Source: Kordia jejudonensis
GTDB lineage: Bacteria; Bacteroidota; Bacteroidia; Flavobacteriales; Flavobacteriaceae
Assembly (NCBI RefSeq): GCF_001005315.1
Contig: NZ_LBMG01000041.1
Location: 1 to 63,649, forward strand
Length of the DNA: 63,649 nt
Reading direction: 5' to 3'
Position 1 is the first letter of the stretch. Each line of letters opens with the position of its first letter. Below, piece after piece: positions 11,101-21,643 of this stretch. Position numbers and translations under genes: made by a program. The notes beneath the pieces were generated by a model, which was not told where the DNA came from, ran no database searches, and worked only from the letters and a program-made list of their open reading frames with translations.

Positions 11101-12410
11101 GGATGCCCTTTAATAACGTTATCCAAGATATCCCAAACTACTGGCTCTTTTTTGTCTATAATTTTCTTTGCAGATTTTACAGTTTTTACAATTCCTCTTT
11201 CAATTAGTTTACGAATTACAAAAGGTTTGTATAATTCTGCTGCCATATTTTTTGGCAATCCACATTCGTATAATTTTAATTCTGGACCAACAACAATTAC
11301 TGAACGTGCTGAATAATCCACACGTTTTCCAAGTAAGTTTTGACGGAAACGTCCTTGCTTACCTTTTAAGGAATCAGATAATGATTTTAACGGTCTGTTA
11401 GAATCTGTTTTTACGGCTGATGATTTACGCGTGTTATCGAATAATGAATCTACAGATTCTTGAAGCATACGCTTCTCGTTACGTAAGATTACTTCAGGAG
11501 CTTTGATCTCCATTAATCTTTTTAAACGATTGTTTCTGATGATTACTCTACGGTATAAATCATTTAAATCAGACGTTGCAAAACGACCACCATCTAATGG
11601 TACTAACGGACGTAATTCTGGTGGAATTACAGGAACAACTTTCATGATCATCCATTCTGGACGGTTTTCACGATTTTTGTTCGCATCACGTAATGATTCA
11701 ACAACTTGCAAACGTTTTAATGCTTCCGTTTTACGTTGTTTAGAAGTTTCGTTGTTTGCTTTGTGGCGTAAGTCGAATGATAATTGGTCTAAATCAATTC
11801 TTGATAACAATTCAATTAAACATTCAGCTCCCATTTTAGCGATAAACTTGTTAGGGTCGTTATCGTCTAGGTATAGGTTTTCTTGCGGAAGTGATTCAAG
11901 AATGTTTAAGTATTCTTCTTCCGTAAGGAAATCCATTTTTTGAACTGGCTCACCCGCTTCATTTTTAGCTTCACCTGGCTGAATTACTACGTAACGTTCG
12001 TAGTAAATGATCATGTCTAATTTCTTAGATGGTAACCCTAAAAGGTATCCTATTTTGTTTGGTAAAGAACGGAAATACCAAATGTGCGCTACTGGTACTA
12101 CTAAGTTGATATGACCAACTCTGTCTCTACGTACTTTCTTTTCTGTAACTTCAACACCACAACGGTCACAAACGATTCCTTTGTAACGAATTCTCTTGTA
12201 TTTTCCACAAGCACATTCGTAATCCTTTACAGGACCAAAGATACGCTCACAGAATAATCCGTCACGCTCTGGTTTGTGTGTACGATAGTTGATGGTTTCA
12301 GGTTTTAGCACTTCACCTTTTGATGCTGCTAATATAGACTCCGGAGAGGCTAAACCTATTGAGATTTTATTAAATCTCTTTACAGTATTCTTATCTTTAT
12401 TTCTTGCCAT
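8112..12410 (-). CDS. rpoC: DNA-directed RNA polymerase subunit beta'
   Basis: Catalytic subunit of RNA polymerase, 1,432 residues, full length for Bacteroidota. The N-terminal zinc site is present ([20 protein letters not shown], about residues 66-85). The invariant metal-binding loop NADFDGDQ is near residue 470. The bridge-helix/trigger-loop region ([18 protein letters not shown]) and the second zinc cluster ([13 protein letters not shown]) are also seen. It lies downstream of rpoB with a 69-base gap holding a hairpin, and upstream of DUF3467. ATG 12410 gives the expected N-terminus MARNKDKN. Confidence 0.98.
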   Translation of the reverse strand: MARNKDKNTVKRFNKISIGLASPESILAASKGEVLKPETINYRTHKPERDGLFCERIFGPVKDYECACGKYKRIRYKGIVCDRCGVEVTEKKVRRDRVGHINLVVPVAHIWYFRSLPNKIGYLLGLPSKKLDMIIYYERYVVIQPGEAKNEAGEPVQKMDFLTEEEYLNILESLPQENLYLDDNDPNKFIAKMGAECLIELLSRIDLDQLSFDLRHKANNETSKQRKTEALKRLQVVESLRDANKNRENRPEWMIMKVVPVIPPELRPLVPLDGGRFATSDLNDLYRRVIIRNNRLKRLMEIKAPEVILRNEKRMLQESVDSLFDNTRKSSAVKTDSNRPLKSLSDSLKGKQGRFRQNLLGKRVDYSARSVIVVGPELKLYECGLPKNMAAELYKPFVIRKLIERGIVKTVKSAKKIIDKKEPVVWDILDNVIKGHPVLLNRAPTLHRLGIQAFQPKLIEGKAIQLHPLACTAFNADFDGDQMAVHLPLGPEAILEAQLLMLASQNILNPANGSPITVPSQDMVLGLYYMTKLRKSTPERKIKGEGLTFYSAEEVVMAYNEKKIELNASMKIRAIDFNEEGELVPQIIETTVGRVLFNEKVPAQAGFINEVLTKKSLRNIIGGILKVTDIPTTSAFLDDIKSLGYGFAFRGGLSFSLGDIIIPKEKQSLIDKANAEVDTITMNYNMGLITNNERYNQVIDKWTTTNANLTELSMKHISEDQQGFNSVYMMLDSGARGSKEQIRQLTGMRGLMAKPKKSTAGGGEIIENPILSNFKEGLSILEYFISTHGARKGLADTALKTADAGYLTRRLVDVSQDVIVNIHDCETLRGVEVKALKKNEDVVEPLKDRILGRISLHDVYNPLTEEILVAAGAEIDEEIAQAIENSPVESVEVRSPLTCEAPKGICAKCYGRNLSTNKMVQIGEAVGVVAAQSIGEPGTQLTLRTFHMGGTASNISEENQLKAKFAGVAEIEELKTVQGEDADGNLSEIVISRTSEIKIIDKKTGITLSTNNIPYGSTIFVKNGDTVKQDQAICQWDPYNGVIISEFAGKIKYENIEQGVTFQVEIDEQTGFQEKVISESRNKKLIPTLQILNSKGEVQRSYNLPVGSHLMVDDSEKIRVGKVLVKIPRKSAKSGDITGGLPRVTELFEARNPSNPAVVSEIDGVVSFGKIKRGNREIIVESKFEDVRKYLVKLSNQILVQENDYVRAGMPLSDGSITPNDILNIKGPSAVQQYLVNEVQEVYRLQGVKINDKHFEVIVRQMMRKVRIGDPGDTIFLENQLIHKSDFIRENDNLYGQKVIEDAGESENFKPGQIVSPRELRDENSVLRRADKQLVSARDVVPATATPILQGITRASLQTKSFISAASFQETTKVLNEAAVSGKVDALEGLKENVIVGHKIPAGTGMRKYDDIIVGSREEYNEIMAAKHEINF

Positions 12411-12444
12411 ACTAATGGTTGATAATGAATTATGTGTAATTGTA

Positions 12445-12470
12445 GCCGTGCAACTGTGAAGTTACACGGC
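12445..12470 (-). other. Hairpin in the rpoB-rpoC gap
   Basis: GCCGTG and CACGGC pair, continuing across one mismatch into AACT/AGTT with a GTGA loop. There is no T run on either side, so it is not an ordinary terminator. An RNA processing or stability site is possible; nothing in the sequence proves a role. Confidence 0.5.
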
Positions 12471-12479
12471 ATTTATAAT

Positions 12480-15400
12480 TTATTCCTCTAATCTAATGTC
12501 TAATCCAAGACCTTTCAATTCATGCATTAATACATTGAATGATTCAGGTAATCCTGGTTCTGGCATTGGTTCACCTTTTACGATTGCTTCGTATGTTTTG
12601 GCTCTTCCAATGACATCATCAGATTTTACAGTCAATATTTCTCTTAGTGTACTTGATGCACCATATGCTTCTAGTGCCCAAACTTCCATTTCTCCAAAAC
12701 GCTGTCCACCAAACTGAGCTTTACCTCCTAATGGTTGTTGCGTAATTAACGAGTATGGTCCTATTGAACGTGCATGCATTTTATCGTCTACCATGTGACC
12801 AAGTTTCAGCATGTAAATAATACCTACTGTTGCTGGCTGATCAAAACGTTCTCCAGTTCCACCATCATATAGATAGGTGTGTCCAAATCTTGGAACTCCT
12901 GCTTCGTCAGTGATTTCGTTGATTTGATCTAATGAAGCTCCGTCAAAAATTGGCGTTGCATATTTTTTATCAAGTTTTTCTCCTGCCCATCCTAATACCG
13001 TTTCATAAATCTGACCGATATTCATACGAGAAGGTACACCTAATGGATTTAATACGATATCAACTGGCGTTCCGTCTTCTAAGAAAGGCATATCTTCTTG
13101 ACGCACAATACGTGCTACAATACCTTTGTTACCGTGACGACCTGCCATTTTATCTCCTACTTTTAGTTTACGTTTCTTAGCGATGTAAACTTTAGCAAGT
13201 TTTAAGATTCCTGCTGGCAATTCATCTCCAACTGAGATTGTAAATTTATCTCTTCTTAATGCTCCTTGAAGGTCATTAAGTTTGATTTTGTAGTTGTGTA
13301 CTAAATCTGCAACAGCGCTATTTGTATCATCATCTGTAGTCCAAGTTCCACCTGTTAAATGTGCATAATCTTCAACAGCATTTAGCATTTTTAGGGTAAA
13401 CTTCTTTCCTTTTGGCAATACTTCTTCACCTAGATCATTTTGAACTCCTTGCGAAGTTTTTCCATTTACTATTGTGAATAGCTTTTCTATTAAGATACTT
13501 CTTAATTCTTCAAATTTTGTAGCGTATTCAAGTTCTAAAGTTGCGATTTCCTCTTTGTCTTTAGCTCTTTTGCGCTTGTCTTTGATTGCTCTTGAGAATA
13601 ATTTTTTATTAATTACAACTCCGTGTAATGATGGAGACGCTTTTAATGAAGCATCTTTTACATCACCTGCTTTGTCTCCGAAGATTGCACGTAATAGTTT
13701 TTCTTCTGGTGTAGGATCAGATTCTCCTTTTGGTGTAATTTTACCAATTAGGATATCTCCAGGTTTTACTTCAGCACCAATTCTGATCATTCCGTTTTCA
13801 TCTAAGTCTTTTGTAGCTTCTTCTGAAACGTTTGGAATGTCATTTGTTAATTCTTCAGCACCTAGTTTTGTATCTCTTACATCCATTGAATATTCATCGA
13901 TGTGGATAGACGTAAAGATATCTTCACGAACTACTTTTTCAGAGATTACAATTGCATCCTCAAAGTTGTATCCTTTCCATGGCATGAAGGCAACCTTCAT
14001 GTTTCGTCCAAGAGCCAATTCACCTTTTTGAGTTGCGTATCCTTCACAAAGTACTTGTCCTTTTTTAACTCGGTCACCTTTTCTTACGATTGGTTTTAAG
14101 TTAATAGAGGTACTTTGGTTTGTTTTACGGAATTTGATAAGGTTGTATGTTTTTGAGTCTCCGTCAAAACTTACTAATCTTTCCTCATCCGTACGATCAT
14201 ATTTGATTGTAATTTTGTTTGCATCTACATATTCAGCGTATCCATCTCCTTCTGCATTAATCAATACTCTTGAATCAGAAGCTACTTGACGCTCTAATCC
14301 TGTTCCTACGATTGGAGATTGTGGACGCAATAATGGTACTGCCTGACGCATCATGTTTGATCCCATCAATGCACGGTTGGCATCATCATGTTCCAAGAAA
14401 GGAATTAAAGATGCTGAGATTGATGCAATTTGATTTGGAGCAACATCCGTGTAATCTACTTCAGATGGAGAAACCACTGGGAAATCTCCTTCTTCACGAG
14501 CAATTACTTTTTCAACACTTATGGTACCATCTTCAGTGGTCGGAATGTTTGCTTGAGAAATTTTCATTCCTTCTTCTTCCTCTGCACTTAAGTATGAAAA
14601 TTTGTTGATGTCAACTTTTCCGTTTTCTACTTTACGATATGGTGTTTCTAAGAATCCCATAGAGTTCACTTTTGCGAATACTCCAAGAGATGATATTAGT
14701 CCAATGTTTGGTCCTTCTGGTGTTTCAATAGGACATAAACGACCGTAATGTGTATAGTGAACATCACGTACCTCAAAACCAGCTCTTTCTCTTGAAAGTC
14801 CTCCAGGTCCTAAAGCCGATAAACGACGTTTGTGTGTAATTTCTGCTAATGGATTTGTTTGATCCATGAACTGAGATAACTGATTCGTTCCGAAGAAAGA
14901 ATTAATTACAGATGACAAGGTTTTTGCATTAATCAAGTCGATTGGTGTAAATACCTCATTATCTCTAACGTTCATACGCTCACGGATTGTTCTTGCCATA
15001 CGAGCAAGTCCAACACCGAATTGTTGCGCTAATTGTTCTCCTACGGTACGAACACGTCTGTTAGATAAGTGATCAATATCATCAATTTCTGCTTTAGAGT
15101 TAATTAACTCAATCAAATATTTGATGATTGTGATGATATCTTCTTTTGTTAAGACTTGCTTATCCATATCGATATTCAATCCTAACTTTTTATTCATACG
15201 GTAACGACCTACTCCACCAAGGTTATAACGTTGGTCAGAGAAGAATAATTTATCGATGATACCACGTGCTGTTTCCTCATCTGGCGGTTCAGCATTACGA
15301 AGTTGACGATAAATATGCTCTACAGCTTCTTTTTCAGAGTTTGTAGGGTCTTTTTGTAATGTATTATGGATAATCGCGTAATCACCAGCTTGGTTTTCTT

Positions 15401-16289
15401 CTTTGTGTAAAAGAATAGTTTTTACACCAGCTTCCACGATTTCTTCTATGTGTTCTTTTTCTAGGATAGTATCACGATCCAAAACGATTTCGTTACGTTC
15501 GATAGATACTACTTCTCCTGTGTCTTCATCAACGAAGTCTTCATGCCATGTGTTTAATACACGTGCGGCTAACTTACGACCCAATACTTTTTTGAGTCCA
15601 CTTTTAGAAACTTTCACTTCTTCCGCAAGGTCAAATATCTCAAGGATATCTTTATCACTTTCGAAACCGATTGCTCTAAATAATGTAGTTACAGGTAATT
15701 TTTTCTTTCTATCAATATATGCATACATTACACTATTGATATCTGTTGCAAATTCTATCCAAGAACCTTTAAAAGGAATTACTCTGGCAGAATACAACTT
15801 AGTTCCATTTGCATGGAAAGATTGTCCAAAAAATACTCCTGGCGAACGGTGTAATTGGGAAACTACTACACGTTCTGCTCCGTTGATACAGAAAGTTCCA
15901 CTTGGAGTCATGTAAGGAATAGTTCCTAAATATACATCTTGTACAATAGTTTCAAAGTCTTCGTGCTCTGGATCTGTACAGTATAATTTTAGACGTGCTT
16001 TTAACGGCACACTATACGTTAATCCTCTTTCAATACACTCTTGAATATTGTATCGTGGTGGATCGACAAAGTAATCGAGGAATTCTAATACGAATTGATT
16101 ACGCGTGTCTGTAATTGGAAAGTTTTCTTGGAAGGTATTGTATAATCCTTCTTCGCCACGTTCTTCTGATTTCGTTTCTAATTGAAAGAAATCTTGAAAC
16201 GATTTGATCTGAATATCTAGAAAATCTGGATAATCAGGTGTGTGTTTTGCCGAGGCGAAATTTAATCTTTCAGTCTGATTTGTGAACAT
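12480..16289 (-). CDS. rpoB: DNA-directed RNA polymerase subunit beta
   Basis: RNA polymerase beta subunit, 1,269 residues. The N-terminus [13 protein letters not shown] matches the Flavobacteriia form, which decides the ATG at 16289; one codon upstream is an in-frame TTG that is not needed. The rifampicin pocket is intact and wild type by comparison with E. coli ([29 protein letters not shown]). GRHGNKG (near residue 1020) and the C-terminal clamp segment [18 protein letters not shown] are present. It sits between rplL and rpoC in the conserved order rplKAJL-rpoBC, and a long hairpin separates it from rplL. Confidence 0.98.
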   Translation of the reverse strand: MFTNQTERLNFASAKHTPDYPDFLDIQIKSFQDFFQLETKSEERGEEGLYNTFQENFPITDTRNQFVLEFLDYFVDPPRYNIQECIERGLTYSVPLKARLKLYCTDPEHEDFETIVQDVYLGTIPYMTPSGTFCINGAERVVVSQLHRSPGVFFGQSFHANGTKLYSARVIPFKGSWIEFATDINSVMYAYIDRKKKLPVTTLFRAIGFESDKDILEIFDLAEEVKVSKSGLKKVLGRKLAARVLNTWHEDFVDEDTGEVVSIERNEIVLDRDTILEKEHIEEIVEAGVKTILLHKEENQAGDYAIIHNTLQKDPTNSEKEAVEHIYRQLRNAEPPDEETARGIIDKLFFSDQRYNLGGVGRYRMNKKLGLNIDMDKQVLTKEDIITIIKYLIELINSKAEIDDIDHLSNRRVRTVGEQLAQQFGVGLARMARTIRERMNVRDNEVFTPIDLINAKTLSSVINSFFGTNQLSQFMDQTNPLAEITHKRRLSALGPGGLSRERAGFEVRDVHYTHYGRLCPIETPEGPNIGLISSLGVFAKVNSMGFLETPYRKVENGKVDINKFSYLSAEEEEGMKISQANIPTTEDGTISVEKVIAREEGDFPVVSPSEVDYTDVAPNQIASISASLIPFLEHDDANRALMGSNMMRQAVPLLRPQSPIVGTGLERQVASDSRVLINAEGDGYAEYVDANKITIKYDRTDEERLVSFDGDSKTYNLIKFRKTNQSTSINLKPIVRKGDRVKKGQVLCEGYATQKGELALGRNMKVAFMPWKGYNFEDAIVISEKVVREDIFTSIHIDEYSMDVRDTKLGAEELTNDIPNVSEEATKDLDENGMIRIGAEVKPGDILIGKITPKGESDPTPEEKLLRAIFGDKAGDVKDASLKASPSLHGVVINKKLFSRAIKDKRKRAKDKEEIATLELEYATKFEELRSILIEKLFTIVNGKTSQGVQNDLGEEVLPKGKKFTLKMLNAVEDYAHLTGGTWTTDDDTNSAVADLVHNYKIKLNDLQGALRRDKFTISVGDELPAGILKLAKVYIAKKRKLKVGDKMAGRHGNKGIVARIVRQEDMPFLEDGTPVDIVLNPLGVPSRMNIGQIYETVLGWAGEKLDKKYATPIFDGASLDQINEITDEAGVPRFGHTYLYDGGTGERFDQPATVGIIYMLKLGHMVDDKMHARSIGPYSLITQQPLGGKAQFGGQRFGEMEVWALEAYGASSTLREILTVKSDDVIGRAKTYEAIVKGEPMPEPGLPESFNVLMHELKGLGLDIRLEE

Positions 16290-16354
16290 CAATGGACAAT
16301 ATTATGATTAAAATAAAATAAAATAAAACGTATTCACGCTTATATACACAAAAG

Positions 16355-16391
16355 GGTTTAGGTCTCAGGGACTACCCCAAAGACCTAAACC
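16355..16391 (-). terminator. Attenuator-like hairpin between rplL and rpoB
   Basis: An 11-bp perfect stem (GGTTTAGGTCT with AGACCTAAACC) has an inner GGG/CCC pairing. On the minus strand it is followed only by a short TTTT. This is the usual place for partial termination that lowers rpoBC relative to ribosomal protein transcripts. The attenuation role is inferred from position. Confidence 0.6.
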
Positions 16392-16413
16392 AAGTTTTTA
16401 TAGCTTGGTAAGC

Positions 16414-16788
16414 TTACTTAAGCTCAACCTCTGCTCCTGCTTCTTCTAAAGATGCTTTAAGACCTTCTGCCTCGTCTTTAGATACTCCTTCTTTGATTGG
16501 AGCTGGTGCTGAATCAACAATACCTTTAGCCTCTTTAAGACCTAATCCTGTTAATTCTTTTACTAATTTAACTACTGCTAATTTAGATCCACCTGCAGCT
16601 TTAAGGATAACGTCAAACTCAGTTTGCTCTTCTGCATCGTCTCCACCAGCAGCTGGTCCAGCAGTAACTACTGCAGCAGCAGCAGCAGGCTCGATACCGT
16701 ACTCGTCTTTTAATATATCTGCTAATTCGTTAACTTCTTTTACTGTTAAGTTAACTAATTGTTCTGCGAATTCTTTTAAATCTGCCAT
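16414..16788 (-). CDS. rplL: 50S ribosomal protein L7/L12 (bL12)
   Basis: Stalk protein that recruits translational GTPases, 124 residues. The N-terminal dimerisation helices ([20 protein letters not shown]) are followed by an Ala/Gly hinge ([15 protein letters not shown], residues about 35-50). The C-terminal domain contains EKTEFDVIL-like [31 protein letters not shown] and [12 protein letters not shown]. It is downstream of rplJ with a 66-base gap and upstream of the rpoB hairpin. Its C-terminal domain is a useful internal comparison for the unusual 353-residue protein at 34249-35310. Confidence 0.98.
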   Translation of the reverse strand: MADLKEFAEQLVNLTVKEVNELADILKDEYGIEPAAAAAVVTAGPAAGGDDAEEQTEFDVILKAAGGSKLAVVKLVKELTGLGLKEAKGIVDSAPAPIKEGVSKDEAEGLKASLEEAGAEVELK

Positions 16789-16854
16789 TTTCTATCGTTT
16801 TAAAATAATGTGTTTTTGTTAAATATTTGTTTTATTAAGTGCGTACTTTTTGAA

Positions 16855-17376
16855 TTATCTTTCAGATAATGTTTTTAAGATACCTGCTAGTTTACCACCT
16901 CCAGATTGAAGTGCAGAAACAACGTTCTTAGCTGGAGATTGTAATAATCCAATGATTTCTCCAATAAGCTCTTCTCTAGATTTGATATCAACTAAGACAT
17001 CTAATTGATCATCTCCAACATATACTGCTGTTTCGATGAATGCTCCTTTTAAAAGTGGCTTTTCAGATTTCTTTTTCTTTCTGAATTCTTTGATTAATTT
17101 CGCAGGAGCGTTTCCAGTTTCTGAAAGCATTAACGAAGTGTTTCCTTTTAATACTTCAGGAAGGTCTCCGAAATCTTTGTCAGAAGCTTCCATTGCTTTT
17201 GCAAGCAATGTGTTCTTGATTACTGCAAGTTTAATATTTTCTTTGAAACATGCTCTACGTAAGTCTGATGTTGCATCAGCATTTAAACCAGAGATATCTG
17301 TTAAGTAAATATTTGTATTTTCAGCTAACTGTGCAGTTAATTCGTCTATTACTACTGATTTTTCTTCTTTAGTCAT
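16855..17376 (-). CDS. rplJ: 50S ribosomal protein L10 (uL10)
   Basis: Base of the ribosomal stalk that binds 23S rRNA and L12 dimers, 173 residues. Recognised by the N-terminal segment (MTKEEKSVVIDELTAQLAEN, LTDISGLNADATSDLRRACF), the KNTLLAKAM motif, and a C-terminal helix for L12 binding (AGILKTL). It follows rplA by 20 bases and precedes rplL. In other bacteria L10-L12 represses its own messenger; with so short a gap here any leader site would have to lie in or near the end of rplA. None is clear to me. Confidence 0.97.
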   Translation of the reverse strand: MTKEEKSVVIDELTAQLAENTNIYLTDISGLNADATSDLRRACFKENIKLAVIKNTLLAKAMEASDKDFGDLPEVLKGNTSLMLSETGNAPAKLIKEFRKKKKSEKPLLKGAFIETAVYVGDDQLDVLVDIKSREELIGEIIGLLQSPAKNVVSALQSGGGKLAGILKTLSER

Positions 17377-17396
17377 GATAAAATCTTTTTAACTAC

Positions 17397-18089
17397 CTAT
17401 GCAATTGTTTTTGGATCAACAGCTACACTTGGGCTCATAGTACTAGACATGTAAATACTTTTAATGTATGTACCTTTTGCCGCAGTTGGCTTTAATTTCA
17501 TTAATGTTTGTAATAATTCAGCTGCATTCCCTTGAATTTTTTCAGCAGAGAATGAAGACTTACCTATTGCTGCATGAACGATTCCTGTTTTATCAACTTT
17601 AAAGTCAATTTTACCAGCTTTCACTTCTTTTACAGCTTTAGCAACGTCCATTGTTACAGTACCTGTTTTTGGGTTAGGCATTAATCCTCTTGGTCCTAAT
17701 ATTCTACCTAAAGGACCTAATTTACCCATTACACTTGGCATTGTGATGATAACATCAACATCTGTCCAACCTGCTTTGATTTTCTGAAGGTACTCATCTA
17801 ATCCAACATAATCAGCTCCTGCTTCAGTAGCATCGGCTTCTTTATCTGGAGTTACTAATGCTAAAACTTTTACGTCTTTACCAGTTCCGTGAGGTAATGT
17901 TACTACACCTCTTACCATTTGATTTGCTTTACGAGGATCAACTCCTAGTCTTACCGCTATATCAACAGACGCATCAAATTTTACATTTGTTATTTCTTTC
18001 ACTAAGCTTGATGCTTCAGCGACAGAATATAATTTATTCTTATCAACTTTAGCTAAAGCTTCTTTTTGCTTTTTTGTTACTCGTGCCAT
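17397..18089 (-). CDS. rplA: 50S ribosomal protein L1 (uL1)
   Basis: L1-stalk ribosomal protein, 230 residues, normal length. Signature segments include [40 protein letters not shown] and a C-terminal [17 protein letters not shown]. It binds the 23S L1 stalk and helps E-site tRNA release. The gene lies 12 bases after rplK and 20 before rplJ, in the standard rplK-rplA-rplJ-rplL order. Confidence 0.98.
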   Translation of the reverse strand: MARVTKKQKEALAKVDKNKLYSVAEASSLVKEITNVKFDASVDIAVRLGVDPRKANQMVRGVVTLPHGTGKDVKVLALVTPDKEADATEAGADYVGLDEYLQKIKAGWTDVDVIITMPSVMGKLGPLGRILGPRGLMPNPKTGTVTMDVAKAVKEVKAGKIDFKVDKTGIVHAAIGKSSFSAEKIQGNAAELLQTLMKLKPTAAKGTYIKSIYMSSTMSPSVAVDPKTIA

Positions 18090-18101
18090 TGTTCTTACGA
18101 T

Positions 18102-18539
18102 TTAAAAAGGTTTATCTCCAGATACAGTTAATCCCATAGATCTTGCAGTTCCTGCAACCATACTCATTGCTGATTCAACTGTAAATGCATTTAAATCTTG
18201 CATTTTGTCTTCTGCAATTGCTTTTACTTGATCCCAAGTAACGCTTGCTACTTTTTTACGGTTTGGTTCTCCTGATCCTTTTTTAATCTTTGCCGCTTCC
18301 ATTAGCTGAACTGCTGCTGGCGCTGTTTTCACTACAAAGTCAAATGATTTGTCTTTGTATACAGAAATAACAACTGGTACTACTTTACCTTGTTTATCTT
18401 GTGTTCTTGCATTGAATTGCTTACAGAACTCCATGATATTAACTCCGGCAGCACCTAAAGCGGGTCCAACCGGTGGCGACGGATTCGCTGCACCTCCCCT
18501 AACTTGTAGTTTAACTACTTTACTTAATTCTTTTGCCAT
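18102..18539 (-). CDS. rplK: 50S ribosomal protein L11 (uL11)
   Basis: GTPase-centre ribosomal protein, 145 residues. N-terminal [20 protein letters not shown] and [20 protein letters not shown] are diagnostic; the C-terminal RNA-binding domain contains [20 protein letters not shown] and GTARSMGL. Its usual methyltransferase gene, prmA, is also in this window at 43437-44276. It follows nusG after an 84-base gap and precedes rplA. Confidence 0.98.
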   Translation of the reverse strand: MAKELSKVVKLQVRGGAANPSPPVGPALGAAGVNIMEFCKQFNARTQDKQGKVVPVVISVYKDKSFDFVVKTAPAAVQLMEAAKIKKGSGEPNRKKVASVTWDQVKAIAEDKMQDLNAFTVESAMSMVAGTARSMGLTVSGDKPF

Positions 18540-18623
18540 TTTCTTGTTTTTAAATGTATAACATCTTTAATTGGAAGCTAAAAATGTCTACGTATATATA
18601 ATGTGTAACAATTATATTCTTAC

Positions 18624-19175
18624 TTATACTTTTTCTACTTGCATGTAACTTAATTCTAATGGTGTTTTTCTTCCAAAGATTTTAACCATTACTTCAAGTT
18701 TCCTTTTCTCTTCGTTGATCTTTTCTACTGTTCCATTAAAACCATTGAAAGGACCATCAATTACTTTCACTGTTTCCCCTAATGTAAATGGAATTGCAAC
18801 ATTATCTGTTTTCACAGCTAACTCATCTACTTTTCCTAACATTCTATTTACTTCTGATTGTCTTAATGGAACTGGATCTCCTCCTTTTACTTCTCCTAAG
18901 AAACCAATCACATTGGTAACAGATTTTATAACGTGTGTTACTTCTCCAGCAATATTTGCTTTTATCATAATATACCCTGGAAAGTATACTCTTTCTTTAT
19001 TTATTTTTTTTCCATTACGGATTTGGATAACCTTTTCCGTTGGAACTAAAACTTCCTCTACATAATCCTCTAGACCAAGTCTTGTTATTTCACTTTCAAT
19101 GTAAGCTTTAACTTTGTTTTCCTGTCCACTAACAGCTCTTACAACATACCACTTCTTTACATTAGAATCCGCCAT
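18624..19175 (-). CDS. nusG: Transcription termination/antitermination protein NusG
   Basis: Universal elongation factor that binds the RNA polymerase clamp, 183 residues. The NGN domain starts with KKWYVVRAVSGQENKVKAYI. Further motifs are FPGYIMIKA and, in the C-terminal KOW domain, VKVIDGPFNGFNGTVEKINE. It lies directly after secE (27-base gap), the classical secE-nusG pair, and upstream of rplK. Rho, its usual partner, is encoded at 56581-58296. The RfaH paralogue is excluded by operon context and by the canonical KOW motif. Confidence 0.97.
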   Translation of the reverse strand: MADSNVKKWYVVRAVSGQENKVKAYIESEITRLGLEDYVEEVLVPTEKVIQIRNGKKINKERVYFPGYIMIKANIAGEVTHVIKSVTNVIGFLGEVKGGDPVPLRQSEVNRMLGKVDELAVKTDNVAIPFTLGETVKVIDGPFNGFNGTVEKINEEKRKLEVMVKIFGRKTPLELSYMQVEKV

Positions 19176-19202
19176 AATACGTATATTTTTAAAGAATTGT
19201 TA

Positions 19203-19406
19203 TTAAACTTGTCCAGCTACTACATCATACACAAGACCTAGCAATTTTGAGAAAGCTGTATCTACTCCCCATATTGCCAATGAAAACAAGATAGAAAAGA
19301 TCGCTACAACTATAGTCAAACGTTGCACTTCAGACCAGCTAGTCCAAGTGACATTAGTCCTTAGCTCTTCAAAAGATTCTTTAACATAATTTACTATACC
19401 AGCCAT
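19203..19406 (-). CDS. secE: Preprotein translocase subunit SecE
   Basis: Essential small subunit of SecYEG in the inner membrane, 67 residues with one transmembrane helix (LTIVVAIFSILFSLAIWGVD, about residues 28-47). It is preceded by the conserved amphipathic helix (VKESFEELRTNVTWTSWSE). This is the short single-helix SecE usual outside enterobacteria. It sits between tRNA-Trp and nusG, the standard place. Confidence 0.95.
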   Translation of the reverse strand: MAGIVNYVKESFEELRTNVTWTSWSEVQRLTIVVAIFSILFSLAIWGVDTAFSKLLGLVYDVVAGQV

Positions 19407-19422
19407 ATTGTGATTTTATTAG

Positions 19423-19495
19423 CACGGGTTGAGAGGCTCGAACTCCCGACACCTGGTTTTGGAGACCAGTGCTCTACCAACTGAGCTAAACCCGT
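19423..19495 (-). tRNA. tRNA-Trp (CCA)
   Basis: A 73-nt cloverleaf on the minus strand: acceptor ACGGGTT/AACCCGT, anticodon loop CTCCAAA giving CCA, and T-arm GTTCGAG. The 3' CCA is not encoded. It lies between the tuf terminator and secE, as in many Bacteroidota. Confidence 0.95.
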
Positions 19496-19502
19496 ATTTT
19501 AT

Positions 19503-19531
19503 AAAAAGGCGTCCCGTAAAACGGGACACCT
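19503..19531 (-). terminator. Terminator after tuf
   Basis: A GTCCCGT/ACGGGAC stem, extended by AGG/CCT, is followed by TTTTTAT on the minus strand. It lies between tuf and tRNA-Trp, so secE-nusG transcription may depend partly on readthrough or on a promoter near tRNA-Trp. Confidence 0.8.
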
Positions 19532-19558
19532 CTGTATTATTTAATTGTTGATTCTTAA

Positions 19559-20743
19559 TTATAAGATTTCAGTTACCTGACCTGCACCAACAGTTCTACC
19601 ACCTTCACGGATTGCAAAACGCAAACCTACGTTCATTGCAATTGTGTTTAACAACTCAACAGTAATTGTTAAGTTATCTCCTGGCATAACCATCTCTACT
19701 CCTTCTGGTAAACTAATCGTTCCTGTTACATCCGTTGTACGAACGTAGAATTGAGGACGGTAGTTATTGTGGAATGGAGTGTGACGTCCACCTTCTTCTT
19801 TCTTAAGTACATATACCTCAGCTTTGAATTTATCGTGCGGAGTTACAGAACCTGGCTTACAGATTACCATACCTCTTTTGATATCAGTTTTTTCAATACC
19901 TCTCAATAAGATACCAACGTTATCTCCAGCTTCTCCTCTATCAAGGATTTTACGGAACATCTCAACTCCTGTAATTGTAGAAGTTAATTTTTCAGCTCCC
20001 ATACCGATAATATCTACAGCATCTCCTGTGTTAGCTACACCAGTTTCAATACGACCTGTTGCAACAGTACCACGACCTGTAATTGAGAATACATCTTCGA
20101 TTGGCATTAAGAAATCTTTATCAACCTCTCTTAATGGCTCTTCAATCCAGCTATCAACAGCATCCATTAATTCCATTACAGTATCAACCCACTGCTTTTC
20201 TCCGTTTAAAGCTCCTAAAGCAGATCCTTGGATAACTGGTCCGTTATCACCATCATACTCATAGAAAGAAAGTAAATCTCTTACTTCCATATCAACAAGC
20301 TCTAATAATTCCTCATCATCTACCATATCACATTTATTCAAGAATACAACGATTCTTGGAATACCAACCTGGCGTCCTAATAAGATGTGCTCACGAGTTT
20401 GCGGCATTGGTCCATCTGTAGCAGCAACTACTAAGATAGCTCCATCCATTTGAGCAGCTCCCGTTACCATGTTCTTTACGTAATCGGCGTGACCTGGACA
20501 GTCAACGTGTGCGTAGTGACGGTTTGACGTTTCATACTCAACGTGCGCAGTGTTAATAGTAATACCTCTTTCTTTTTCTTCAGGAGCGTTATCGATAGTA
20601 TCGAAGTCTCTTGCTTCAGAAAGACCAGCATCAGCCAATACTTTTGTAATAGCTGCTGTTAATGTAGTTTTACCGTGATCTACGTGTCCAATAGTACCAA
20701 TATTTAAGTGCGGTTTGGAACGATCAAAAGTTTCCTTTGCCAT
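19559..20743 (-). CDS. tuf: Elongation factor Tu
   Basis: GTPase that delivers aminoacyl-tRNA to the ribosome, 394 residues. P-loop GHVDHGKT at residues 19-26, [16 protein letters not shown], and the two beta-barrel domains ending in [14 protein letters not shown] are all intact. It is preceded on the minus strand by four tRNA genes and followed by a terminator. This is the tRNA-tuf-tRNA-Trp-secE layout common in Bacteroidota and chlamydiae-like genomes. It is the only tuf copy in this window. Confidence 0.98.
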   Translation of the reverse strand: MAKETFDRSKPHLNIGTIGHVDHGKTTLTAAITKVLADAGLSEARDFDTIDNAPEEKERGITINTAHVEYETSNRHYAHVDCPGHADYVKNMVTGAAQMDGAILVVAATDGPMPQTREHILLGRQVGIPRIVVFLNKCDMVDDEELLELVDMEVRDLLSFYEYDGDNGPVIQGSALGALNGEKQWVDTVMELMDAVDSWIEEPLREVDKDFLMPIEDVFSITGRGTVATGRIETGVANTGDAVDIIGMGAEKLTSTITGVEMFRKILDRGEAGDNVGILLRGIEKTDIKRGMVICKPGSVTPHDKFKAEVYVLKKEEGGRHTPFHNNYRPQFYVRTTDVTGTISLPEGVEMVMPGDNLTITVELLNTIAMNVGLRFAIREGGRTVGAGQVTEIL

Positions 20744-20802
20744 GATTTAATAATTTTTTTTAATCTTAGTTATATATTAGTGTTCAATTTATACATTCTA
20801 TG

Positions 20803-20874
20803 AGCCAATGACGGGATTTGAACCCGTGACCTCTTCCTTACCAAGGAAACACTCTACCCCTGAGCTACACCGGC
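20803..20874 (-). tRNA. tRNA-Thr (GGT)
   Basis: A 72-nt cloverleaf with acceptor GCCGGTG/CATTGGC, anticodon loop TTGGTAA giving GGT, and T-loop GTTCAAATC. It is the last of four tRNAs before tuf. CCA is not encoded. Confidence 0.95.
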
Positions 20875-20887
20875 AAGAAATATATAG

Positions 20888-20960
20888 AGCGAAAGACCGG
20901 GTTCGAACCGGCGACATTCAGCTTGGAAGGCTGACGCTCTACCAACTGAGCTACTTTCGC
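20888..20960 (-). tRNA. tRNA-Gly (TCC)
   Basis: A 73-nt cloverleaf with acceptor GCGAAAG/CTTTCGC, anticodon stem TCAGC/GCTGA and loop CTTCCAA giving TCC. It lies 13 bases from tRNA-Thr(GGT). Confidence 0.95.
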
Positions 20961-20970
20961 TTTTATTTAG

Positions 20971-21052
<82 letters not shown>

Positions 21053-21127
21053 AATAAATGTTCAATATTTCAAAAATTTCACGAGCAGTTTATTAAAAAA
21101 CATTCTTCTAATAAACTTTTACTTTTG

Positions 21128-21201
21128 AGCCGATGGAGGGACTCGAACCCACGACCTGCTGATTACAAATCAGCTGCTCTAGCCAGCTGAGCTACATCGG
21201 C
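21128..21201 (-). tRNA. tRNA-Thr (TGT)
   Basis: A 74-nt cloverleaf with acceptor GCCGATG/CATCGGC, anticodon stem GCTGA/TCAGC and loop TTTGTAA giving TGT. First tRNA of the cluster after the hpf terminator. Confidence 0.95.
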
Positions 21202-21211
21202 TTTTGCTCAT

Positions 21212-21239
21212 AAAAAAAGTCCGCTATTTCTAACGGACT
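21212..21239 (-). terminator. Terminator after hpf
   Basis: An AGTCCG/CGGACT stem is followed by seven T on the minus strand, between hpf and the tRNA cluster. Confidence 0.75.
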
Positions 21240-21295
21240 GCAAATGTAGAGATTATTTTTTTTAATCAAAACAATTTTTGAAAAATTTTTACTTA

Positions 21296-21604
21296 TCAAT
21301 GTGCTCTGACTTTTTCTTTTCTTTTTAGCAAGGCTCTTTGGAGTGATTTTGTTGCTTCATCGGCGGCTTCTTCAAATGTTTTGCATGTTTTTTTTACCAC
21401 AATATCGTCGCCAGGAATGTTTACTCTTATTTCGGCTATTTTGTTTTCTTTTGCACTAGTGTTTTCTACTTTGAGATATACGTCTGCATCTATTACTTTG
21501 TCATAGTAGTTTTCTAGTTTATCCATCTTTCTTTGAATGAAATCTACCAGTTTACGATCAACCGTAAAATTTACGGACTGCATGTTTACTTTCATACGCG
21601 ACAT
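21296..21604 (-). CDS. hpf: Ribosome hibernation-promoting factor, HPF/RaiA family (short form)
   Basis: A 102-residue protein of the S30AE fold that binds the 30S decoding site and inactivates ribosomes in stationary phase. Seen: VNFTVDRKLVDFIQRKMDKL at the start, the second helix FEEAADEATKSLQRALLKRKE and a basic tail. The length fits the short form without the dimerising C-terminal domain of long HPF. A Met at residue 4 could also be the start. It lies 40 bases downstream of the recombinase gene and is followed by a terminator. The rpsU-xerC-hpf-tRNA-tuf order is conserved in Flavobacteriia as far as I know. Confidence 0.92.
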   Translation of the reverse strand: MSRMKVNMQSVNFTVDRKLVDFIQRKMDKLENYYDKVIDADVYLKVENTSAKENKIAEIRVNIPGDDIVVKKTCKTFEEAADEATKSLQRALLKRKEKVRAH

Positions 21605-21643
21605 TTTAAAAGGTTATTGTTTAGGTTTTTTCTGCTAAAGAAG

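Noticed and set aside
8140-14031. Plus-strand open frames opposite rpoC and rpoB (for example 8140-8523 and 13474-14031)
   Set aside because: Shadows of strongly conserved coding sequence; no own promoter or recognisable product.
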